Positions 7,432 through 13,254 of a DNA stretch of 29,004 bases are shown piece by piece. Below the pieces are notes generated by a model. The model was not told where the DNA came from. It saw only the letters and a list, made by a program, of their open reading frames with translations, and made no database searches. A program made the position numbers and the translations under genes. This DNA is from JOPF133 sp052144935 (GTDB lineage: Bacteria; Acidobacteriota; Terriglobia; Bryobacterales; Bryobacteraceae). The stretch's first letter is position 1. Each line of letters starts with the position of its first letter. Location: the NCBI GenBank assembly GCA_052144935.1, contig JBKQPR010000368.1:1-29004 (forward strand), given 5' to 3'.

Positions 7432-7560
7432 ATGAAGCTCGGTTTGCTCGTTCTCGCGTCCGGCGCGGTTTTCGGCCAGCCGGCGGCTCCCTCTCCAACC
7501 TTCGAGGTAGCCTGATCGCTTTCGCATACGATGTACAGCCGCGTCAACAGGTTTCCCCAT
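7432..7560 (+). pseudogene. internally deleted TIGR03435-like secreted protein
   Basis: An ATG opens a signal peptide (MKLGLLVLASGAVFGQ) and then PAAPSPTFEVA followed by TGA at 7513. The family start ends in FEVASVKP or FEVASIKP. In another frame from 7512 the DNA reads LIAFAYDVQPRQQVS, which resembles the later family block with AY.V...Q. The piece between the two blocks, normally many tens of residues, is missing. This is therefore best read as a gene whose front was joined to a later fragment by deletion and then cut off at the convergent ftcD gene. The family is expanded in Solibacter and supports the taxonomic guess. The match is from memory of the family, not from a search. Confidence 0.55.
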
Positions 7561-7561
7561 T

Positions 7562-8971
7562 CTACTCCGCCGCCCGAATCCGCTCCTCCATCTTGCCCTT
7601 AAACGCCTCGTCCTGAATCGACTCCAGATTGATCCGCACGTTCTCCATCACTCCCGCCTTGGCCGCTACCACCAGCGCCTTGGCCACCGCCAGATCCGAG
7701 CCGAATTTCGCCGGGATCTGCAAGGCCTCCAGCCGCTTCGCCATCGCACAGGCGCGCTCGTAGACTTCCAGCGGCACCTCCGCCGCGCCGTGCAGAGCCT
7801 CCTCCACAAAGGGCGCGCGCTCGTCTTTGGGACGCTTGTAGGCCGCCATCACCTTTTGGAAGGCCTCGGCGTCGCGATCCACCGCTGCGGTGAAAAACTT
7901 GCGGTCGTCTTCAAACGCGCCGCTGTCCTGCTTGGCGAGCCGCGTCACCATAGCCCCCAGCGCCGCCGCCATAGCCGCCGCCGCCGCCGAGGCGCTGCCA
8001 CCGCCGGGAGTCGCCGTGGGCGCGGCCAGCGCATCCAGAAACTCGGGCAAGCCGCCGCGCGCGGTCATGGCTTCCGCGATGCGGTGCTCCAGCACCAGCT
8101 CCGGCCGGAAGTTCTCGTAGCGCAGGAAATATTCGGCCGACATCTCGATGGCTTTGCGCGGAATCAGTCCCACGATTTCGCTGCCCACCACCGGCACGCC
8201 GAAGCGCTCGGCCTCGCGCCGCACCGTTTCGAACACCAGGTGCATGGGGGTCTGCTCGAAATCCGTCAGGTTGATGGATACCTGCGCCAGGTTGCGCGAC
8301 GCCAGCATCACCCCCATCGATTTCACGAACCGGAAGCCGCCCGTCGAGAAGCGAATCGTCTTGGCAATCTTTTTGGCGATCCCCACGTCCGGCGTCCCCA
8401 GGTTGATGTTGTAGGCGATCAGGAATTTGCGCGCGCCCACCACCGTGGCGCCGGCGGTCGGGTGACACACGGCCTCGCCGCAATCCGGCGCGCGGGCCGG
8501 TTCCACGCCCATCTCGCGCACCAGCGCCTCGAACTGGCCACGGCGGATGTTCTCCAAATTAGTACGTTCCGGCCGCCGCGCCGCCGCTTCGTACAGATAC
8601 ACGGGCACGCGGAAGCGTTCCCAGATTTGCTGCCCCACGCGCTCGGCCAGCCGCACGCAATCTTCCAGCGTCACGCCCTCGATGGGGATGAAGGGGATCA
8701 CGTCGGCCGCCCCGATGCGCGGGTGCGCGCCCTGGTGCCGGGTCAGATCGATCAGCGCCACGGCCTTCTCCACCGAGCGCAGGGCGGCTTCGGCCACCGC
8801 CGCCGGTGGACCGACGAAGGTCAGGACCGAGCGGTTATGGTCGGCGTCCGACTCGCGGTCCAACAGCACCACCTCGGGCACCGCCAGGATGCTCTCGACG
8901 ATGGCGTCGATTTTGGCCGGGTCGCGCCCCTCGGAAAAATTCGGGACACATTCGACAAGCTGTCTGGGCAA
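7562..8971 (-). CDS. ftcD: bifunctional glutamate formimidoyltransferase / formimidoyl-THF cyclodeaminase
   Basis: This enzyme takes the formimino group from N-formiminoglutamate, an intermediate of histidine breakdown, onto tetrahydrofolate, then releases ammonia to give methenyl-THF. The first roughly 310 residues are the transferase (VECVPNFSEGRD near the N-terminus, GAHPRIG, VGARKFLIAYNINL). The last roughly 150 are the helical cyclodeaminase (TATPGGGSASA, then GAMVTRL). The fusion of both activities is normal. The start is taken as TTG 8971 because AAGGAG lies five bases upstream and a TAGAAT box sits at 8998-8993. The longer GTG start at 8992 directly abuts that box and would lie before the expected transcript start. 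No other hut genes are in the window. Confidence 0.92.
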   Translation of the reverse strand: MPRQLVECVPNFSEGRDPAKIDAIVESILAVPEVVLLDRESDADHNRSVLTFVGPPAAVAEAALRSVEKAVALIDLTRHQGAHPRIGAADVIPFIPIEGVTLEDCVRLAERVGQQIWERFRVPVYLYEAAARRPERTNLENIRRGQFEALVREMGVEPARAPDCGEAVCHPTAGATVVGARKFLIAYNINLGTPDVGIAKKIAKTIRFSTGGFRFVKSMGVMLASRNLAQVSINLTDFEQTPMHLVFETVRREAERFGVPVVGSEIVGLIPRKAIEMSAEYFLRYENFRPELVLEHRIAEAMTARGGLPEFLDALAAPTATPGGGSASAAAAAMAAALGAMVTRLAKQDSGAFEDDRKFFTAAVDRDAEAFQKVMAAYKRPKDERAPFVEEALHGAAEVPLEVYERACAMAKRLEALQIPAKFGSDLAVAKALVVAAKAGVMENVRINLESIQDEAFKGKMEERIRAAE

Positions 8972-8977
8972 AGGCTT

Positions 8978-8998
8978 CTCCTTGGAAGCCACATTCTA
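8978..8998 (-). promoter_or_regulatory. candidate ftcD -10 box and ribosome site
   Basis: TAGAAT (8998-8993) matches five of six bases of the -10 consensus. AAGGAG (8983-8978) follows at the right distance for a short leader and lies five bases from TTG 8971. No good -35 was seen. Confidence 0.5.
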
Positions 8999-9008
8999 TC
9001 GCGACGGC

Positions 9009-9409
9009 TTAGGCGAGTAGGGAAATATTGGCGGCGCCAGCGCGCTGGGCGCGATTGACGAAGGACCGGTCGAAGGACACGAAGTGAACGTCGGGCGGCG
9101 CGCTGCTCAGATGTAACGCGTCGGCGAAATCGAGTCCGTGCCCGACCAGCGCAAGAGCGGCGGAGACCGCGGGTTTGTCTTCGAAATGGACGTCCGGTAA
9201 AACGGTAAACCCAGCAACTGCAATAGAAAGTCCCGGATCGAGAGTTCGTCCCGCCGGTACGTGCTACTGAGAACCCAAGCGGTCTCAAGCAATACCGTCT
9301 TCGAAACCCAGATCGGTCCGGTTGCAAAGATCCGGCGAGCGGCTGCATACTGGTGAGGATCGTCTTCGGTCAGGAACCGAACCACGACGTTAGTGTCGAC
9401 TGCGTTCAT
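9009..9409 (-). pseudogene. VapC PIN-domain toxin, frameshifted
   Basis: VapC toxins are PIN-domain endoribonucleases restrained by a VapB antitoxin. The front half reads normally (AVDTNVVVRFLTEDD with the first catalytic Asp, ETAWVLSSTYR with the Glu). Near 9195-9209 the frame breaks. The rest lies in another frame and contains DVHFEDKPAV, GLDFADALHL and FVSFDRSF with the remaining acidic residues, ending at TAA 9009. The break coincides with an imperfect 8-bp tandem copy (CGGTAAAA CGGTAAAC on the plus strand). Removing one unit restores LLGLPDVHFED and a 130-residue protein, the usual VapC length. As written, a 100-residue product lacking half of the active site would be made. Sequencing error is possible but less likely given the exact unit. 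Confidence 0.85.
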
Positions 9410-9659
9410 AGCGTCGCATCACTTCACGCGCGATACCCTCGTCCATTTCCGCGAGCGTTTTCGGCTTGCCTTTGTACCGCGCGCATCCGGCTACTTCGTC
9501 CAGGGTGGTGGGCGGGAAAGGCTTGGCGGCGGGACGCAATAAGACGCCCACAACAGTGTCCTCGACCAGGAATTCCATGCCCGCCTTCCAGGCGTGGGAC
9601 TCCCGTATCTCCTTCGGTAAAACGATTTGGCCCTTTGCAGAAAGCCGGCTGGTCGCCAC
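9390..9659 (-). CDS. VapB antitoxin, AbrB/SpoVT type
   Basis: This is the DNA-binding antitoxin partner of the PIN toxin downstream. The N-terminal AbrB-like swapped-hairpin half is clear (SAKGQIVLPKEIRE). The C-terminal half (TTLDEVAGCARYKGK, then LAEMDEGIAREV) is the region that normally wraps the toxin. It is 89 residues, starting at GTG 9659 with GGAG seven bases upstream. Its end overlaps the toxin start by 20 bases, the usual coupled arrangement. A TATAAT box lies at 9682-9677. Such antitoxins usually repress their own operon. With a broken toxin it may be functionless or may neutralise a related toxin elsewhere. Confidence 0.9.
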   Translation of the reverse strand: MATSRLSAKGQIVLPKEIRESHAWKAGMEFLVEDTVVGVLLRPAAKPFPPTTLDEVAGCARYKGKPKTLAEMDEGIAREVMRRYERSRH

Positions 9660-9666
9660 GGTAAGT

Positions 9667-9682
9667 CTCCAGTAAGATTATA
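9667..9682 (-). promoter_or_regulatory. vapB promoter -10 and ribosome site
   Basis: A perfect TATAAT (9682-9677) overlaps the stop codon of the upstream permease gene. GGAG (9670-9667) follows, seven bases before the GTG. The -35 region is poor. This gives the TA pair its own promoter inside the end of the preceding operon. Confidence 0.6.
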
Positions 9683-11069
9683 CCTCGCGCTTCTGACTCC
9701 CCGCCCGATAGATCCACAGCCCCGCGGCATTAGTCAGCGCCACCACCGCGCACACCTTAGCCGCGTACGCGCCGCGGCTCACCACGTTTACAATCGGATA
9801 CACCGAGATCCCCAGGGCCACCAGGCTGGACGCCAAGCCGGCCGTGGACGCCACTTTCACCCAACCTGGCACCGCCATGCGCAGCGCCGCGGTCCCTATC
9901 AGCGGCAGCGCGAACAGCGCCGCGTAGGCGATGGCATAGTGCACAATCGAGGCCGCCACCAGCAACTGGCTGGCCTCCTGCTCCTCCACTCCCAGCATGC
10001 TGAGCAGGATCAGCGCCATTACCAGGGCCGCCACGAACACGATCGAGTTCACCGGCGTGCGATGGGTCTCGTCCAGCCGCGTGAACCAGCGTGGGATCAG
10101 GCTGTCCCAGCCCGCCGTCATGGGCAGCCGCGTCAACCCCGTGAACAGCAGGCTGGCCGCGGCCACCGCCCGCGCCATCACCAGAAAGATGCCGAACTGC
10201 GCGGCCCAGCCCACCGAGGGCCCGAAGGCCGCCCGCATGGTCTGCGGAATGGGGCCGATCACATTGATGGGGCCGTGCAGAAACGCCAGCACCGAGCTGG
10301 TGCCCAGAATGAACATCAGCGAGATGATGGGCGCCGAGATCATCACCGATTGCCCGATAGTGCGCGCCGCGCTGCGGCATTCTCCCGCCAGGATGGCCAC
10401 GTATTCGAAACCGCTCAGGGCGCCCACGGCCATCTGTCCGAAGATGGCCACGCCGAACCAGTTGACCGCCGGCGTTTGCCACGGAACCGGTTCGTATTTC
10501 GGAATCGCGCCGCGCGCCAGCGCCCAAATGGGCAGGCCCAACAGGATCGCATAGGCCACCAGGATCAGGATACTGCCCACATTGTGCAGCCATTTGCCGA
10601 TATCCAGCCCGTGCACCGCCACCAGTGCGATGGCCAGCATCACCCCGCCGGTGAGGACCAAGGTGGCCCACTTGCTGCCCGGAATCCAGGCCGCGGAAGG
10701 ACCCAGCAGGTAGGCCAGGTCGGTCGGCAGCACGAAGACCACGCTGGCCGTGGCGCTGATCGCATACACCCACAGGTTCCACGCCGTCAGGAAACCGGCC
10801 ATCCGCCCGAAGCCGGCTTTGGCCCACTGGTACAACCCGCCTTCGAGCGGCATCATGCGGTTCAGATAAATCACCACCGCGGCCAGAGGCAGGTAGAACA
10901 GCACCATCGACCCCAGCCAGTAGGCCACGTGCGCGCGCCCCAGCTTGGCCGCAATTCCCACCCACGACGACCCCACCACGCAGAGCACCTGCGCCAGCAC
11001 CAGGTCGCCCAGGCCCATCTCCTTGCGCAGCCCGGCCTGCTGTTGCCGCGCGATCGCAGGATCGGCCAT
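9678..11069 (-). CDS. APC-superfamily amino acid permease
   Basis: A 463-residue inner-membrane protein with about twelve hydrophobic segments. It carries the N-terminal pattern of the amino acid-polyamine-organocation superfamily, including MMPLEGGLYQWAKAGFG in the region that lines the substrate site and an internal GALSGFEYVAILAGE. It should move an amino acid or amine by exchange or cation symport; the substrate is not readable. The ATG at 11069 lies five bases after the stop of the SDR gene, so it is the third gene of a cupin-SDR-permease operon. The frame remains open far upstream (to 11759), but that part is a shadow of the SDR gene. Confidence 0.9.
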   Translation of the reverse strand: MADPAIARQQQAGLRKEMGLGDLVLAQVLCVVGSSWVGIAAKLGRAHVAYWLGSMVLFYLPLAAVVIYLNRMMPLEGGLYQWAKAGFGRMAGFLTAWNLWVYAISATASVVFVLPTDLAYLLGPSAAWIPGSKWATLVLTGGVMLAIALVAVHGLDIGKWLHNVGSILILVAYAILLGLPIWALARGAIPKYEPVPWQTPAVNWFGVAIFGQMAVGALSGFEYVAILAGECRSAARTIGQSVMISAPIISLMFILGTSSVLAFLHGPINVIGPIPQTMRAAFGPSVGWAAQFGIFLVMARAVAAASLLFTGLTRLPMTAGWDSLIPRWFTRLDETHRTPVNSIVFVAALVMALILLSMLGVEEQEASQLLVAASIVHYAIAYAALFALPLIGTAALRMAVPGWVKVASTAGLASSLVALGISVYPIVNVVSRGAYAAKVCAVVALTNAAGLWIYRAGSQKREV

Positions 11070-11074
11070 GGCGC

Positions 11075-11866
11075 TCAGTAGATGCCTTTGACGATGCCGC
11101 CATCCACGGCGATGGAGACGCCCGTGATATAGCTGGCCCGCTCGGAAGCCAGGAACACCACCAGGTCGGCGAACTCTGCGGGCTGGCCCACGCGCCCGAG
11201 CGGCGTTTGCCGCGCCCAGCGCGCCTCGATTTCTTGAGCTGTCACGCCCTCCTTTTCTGCCAGGCGGCTGCTGAGCGAAAGCAGCCGCGCGGTCGCCGTG
11301 TAGCCCGGGCAGACGTTGTTGACCAGCACGTTGTAGGGCCCGTACTCGTTGGAGAGCGTCTTGATCAATCCCGACACGGCCGAGCGCACCGAGTTGGACA
11401 GGATCAGCCCGTCTACAGGTTGCTTCACGGTCATCGAGGTGATGGCGATGAAGCGCCCCCAACGGCGCTGTTGCATCACCGGCAGGGTCTCCTTGGCCAG
11501 GTGCACCGTGCTCATCAGGTTCAGGTTGGCCGCCGCGTGCCAATCCTCCATGGTGGTTTCCGCGAAGGTCTTGGTGGGCGGACCGCCGGCGTTGGCCACC
11601 GAGATATCCAGGCGGCCGAAGTGTTCCACGGTTTCGGCCACGAAGTCGCGCACCTGGGCGTAGTCCGTTACGTCGAGGGCACTGGCCATCACCTCCACGC
11701 CGGTCTCGCGACGGATCTCCTCGGCCGTAGCCTGGAGCGTGGATTCCGTCCGCGCGCACAGCGCCAGTTTGGCGCCCTCGCGAGCCAGCCCCAGCGCTAC
11801 AGCCTTACCCAGTCCCTGGCTGGAAGCGGCCACCAGCGCCACGCGATCCTTAAGACCGAGATCCAT
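11075..11866 (-). CDS. SDR-family protein lacking the catalytic Tyr and Lys
   Basis: A Rossmann-fold short-chain dehydrogenase/reductase of 263 residues with the nucleotide loop AASSQGLG, the SVANAGG motif and the C-terminal ITGVSIAVDGG. The active-site Ser is present (AITSM). Where YxxxK should follow 13 residues later, the sequence is SNSVR, so Tyr is replaced by Ser and Lys by Arg. A subfamily with SNxVR at this place is known among SDRs labelled as oxidoreductases, so this is not damage. Its chemistry is unclear; it may use another base or only bind NAD(P). The start overlaps the end of the cupin gene by 17 bases, which implies coupled translation. A role in catabolism of whatever the APC permease imports is an inference. 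Confidence 0.88.
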   Translation of the reverse strand: MDLGLKDRVALVAASSQGLGKAVALGLAREGAKLALCARTESTLQATAEEIRRETGVEVMASALDVTDYAQVRDFVAETVEHFGRLDISVANAGGPPTKTFAETTMEDWHAAANLNLMSTVHLAKETLPVMQQRRWGRFIAITSMTVKQPVDGLILSNSVRSAVSGLIKTLSNEYGPYNVLVNNVCPGYTATARLLSLSSRLAEKEGVTAQEIEARWARQTPLGRVGQPAEFADLVVFLASERASYITGVSIAVDGGIVKGIY

Positions 11867-12218
11867 CGGGCTTTCCTCTCAGATAGGCGTCGTTCTTAGT
11901 CAGCCAATCGTGGCGGATGGGGCTGAAGATATCCAGGTCCAGGGTGTCCTCGAGCGCCACTGCGCGGTGCGGGACATTCGAGGGGATGCGCAGCACCTGT
12001 CCGGCCGCCACCACGATCGTCCGGCCCTCGATCTCAAATTCCAAGGCGCCTTCCAGGATGTAGGTGATCTGCTCGCTTTCGTGATGGTGTTCCGGCACCA
12101 CCGCTCCCTTGGCCAGAAACACCTGTGCCACCATGGCCTTGTCGCCGCTGATGATCTTGCGCGCGATGGTTTCGCTCAAGACCTCCTTATCCATCTGCTC
12201 CCACGTGTAATGTTCCAT
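11850..12218 (-). CDS. small single-domain cupin
   Basis: A 122-residue cupin. Motif 1 is PEHHHESEQITYILEG, with two metal-binding His and a Glu in the usual spacing. Motif 2 is IPSNVPHRAVAL, with the third His. Such proteins bind a divalent metal and act as small dioxygenases, isomerases or sensors; sequence alone does not say which. The start ATG 12218 is chosen because the conserved part begins MEHYTWEQM and a TACAAT box lies 27 bases upstream. The frame extends to 12338, but that part crosses the promoter and the divergent gene. It is the first gene of the operon with the SDR and the APC permease. Confidence 0.85.
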   Translation of the reverse strand: MEHYTWEQMDKEVLSETIARKIISGDKAMVAQVFLAKGAVVPEHHHESEQITYILEGALEFEIEGRTIVVAAGQVLRIPSNVPHRAVALEDTLDLDIFSPIRHDWLTKNDAYLRGKPDGSRS

Positions 12219-12244
12219 GCGTCCGTCGGCTCCGTGTCCCTGCC

Positions 12245-12250
12245 ATTGTA
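12245..12250 (-). promoter_or_regulatory. candidate cupin-operon -10 (TACAAT)
   Basis: TACAAT on the minus strand lies 27 bases before the cupin ATG. It is embedded in the near-palindrome ATTGTACAC, which also gives a weaker TACACG box facing the divergent HEPN module on the plus strand. The same TTGTACA core is found at the thpR/mpg divergence. Confidence 0.4.
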
Positions 12251-12321
12251 CACGGCGAACAGGCGGTGACGTGGCAATCGTTGAGAAGCCCGCAGCGCCG
12301 GGCCGGCTGGAGAGCGATAAT

Positions 12322-12657
12322 GTGAATGTGATCCTCACTAGAGCGTTCCTTCATGCGCGTGAGTTCGCCGAAGCCGTGGAGAAGGTAGAGCAGAAACTAA
12401 GAGAGAGCGGCAGCGTCATCCGCATTCGTCACGAACTAGATTACGACTCGACCGGCGACCCGGCGGTCTACTTCCGGATTGTGATGCCGGATTCGTCTCT
12501 GACGAAGGACAAGCTCCTGCGGGCGACCGACGACGTTGCTAATGCGCTTGTGGAAGATCTTGATCTGCCAGAGCAGTGGGGCGTTTACCCTTATTTCCGC
12601 TTTCGCAGCCAGTCCGAACAGGAAAAGATGCAGGAGCTATCCTGGGCGGAGCGATGA
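12322..12657 (+). CDS. small partner protein of a HEPN module
   Basis: An unrecognised soluble protein of about 111 residues encoded directly before a HEPN protein and overlapping it by one base (TGATG). Recognisable stretches are FAEAVEKVEQKLRESG, RHELDYDSTGDPAVYF, DLDLPEQWGVY and FRFRSQSEQEKMQE. There is no visible helix-turn-helix and no nucleotidyltransferase GSxxxGxxxxxSD motif, so it is not an MNT-type antitoxin. The start is uncertain: GTG 12322 has GGAG nine bases upstream, while GTG 12271 would add 17 residues. By analogy with two-gene HEPN modules it may be the antitoxin or effector partner; this is an inference from position and overlap. Confidence 0.7.
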   Translation: MNVILTRAFLHAREFAEAVEKVEQKLRESGSVIRIRHELDYDSTGDPAVYFRIVMPDSSLTKDKLLRATDDVANALVEDLDLPEQWGVYPYFRFRSQSEQEKMQELSWAER

Positions 12658-13151
12658 TGCTTGCCGATGAACTGCTCGGCCTGGCAAGGCGAATCGCCGA
12701 CCTGGATGGCGAGAATCCTCAGAAGGCGAATGTAAGAAGGGCGGTTTCCACCGCATATTACGCTTTATTTCATTTTGTGATCGCCGAAGCCACGGCGAAT
12801 TGGAGCCAGTCCGAATTCCGCCCTATGCTGGGCCGAGTCTTCGAGCACGGTAAGATCAGGCAGGCCTGTGAAAAGATCGCTGGCGGAAAACCGAGGGTCC
12901 CGCCGTTCGAGCAGCGAACCACACCAAGGGACCATCTGAGAGCGGTAGCAAGACGGTTCATCCAGGCCCAGGAGTTGCGCGAGTATGCCGACTACGACGT
13001 TGGCGGGCAATGGGGCCAGGAGGACGTCGATGCCCAACTTGAACAGGTGCAGGACGCTCTGAGGAGTTGGAGGGCAATTCGCGAGACGCCGGATGCCCAG
13101 GAGTTTCTCGTGTTGCTGCTGGGAGCCAGGCAGAGAAAGCGGCCAGCCTGA
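12657..13151 (+). CDS. HEPN-domain protein
   Basis: A 164-residue all-helical protein. The hallmark helix RRAVSTAYYALFHFVI carries the Arg (R28) and His (H39) pattern of the AYYA.FH branch of HEPN proteins. A later LREYADYD segment is also typical of the fold. HEPN proteins are often RNases in toxin-antitoxin, abortive-infection or CRISPR-linked systems, while others only mediate protein contacts. The second of two adjacent ATGs is chosen, since GGAG then lies five bases upstream. The start overlaps the stop of the small upstream gene, implying a fixed ratio of the two products. Confidence 0.82.
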   Translation: MLADELLGLARRIADLDGENPQKANVRRAVSTAYYALFHFVIAEATANWSQSEFRPMLGRVFEHGKIRQACEKIAGGKPRVPPFEQRTTPRDHLRAVARRFIQAQELREYADYDVGGQWGQEDVDAQLEQVQDALRSWRAIRETPDAQEFLVLLLGARQRKRPA

Positions 13152-13242
13152 GGCCTTTTCCCCTGCCTCCTCAGCCCCGCCGCCGCGCGCCCGCGTCCCC
13201 TTGACCCCCTCCGGCGCGCCTCACCCCCGCCACCGCAAGATG

Positions 13243-13248
13243 TATACT
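13243..13248 (+). promoter_or_regulatory. candidate -10 for a leaderless M14 peptidase mRNA
   Basis: TGTATACT ends six bases before ATG 13255, so transcription would begin at or next to the start codon. No ribosome site is present. The gene at 21024 has the same geometry. Confidence 0.45.
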
Positions 13249-13254
13249 CATCCA

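Noticed and set aside
7790..9058. A 422-codon open frame on the plus strand
   Set aside because: It is antisense to ftcD, with Arg/His-rich shadow composition and no family motifs.
9627..11081. A 484-codon plus-strand frame
   Set aside because: It is antisense to the APC permease and consists of His/Gln/Arg/Gly runs typical of a shadow frame.
11070..11759. Extension of the APC permease by 230 residues at its N-terminus
   Set aside because: This part is the SDR gene read in another frame; the permease has its own ATG at 11069 just after the SDR stop.
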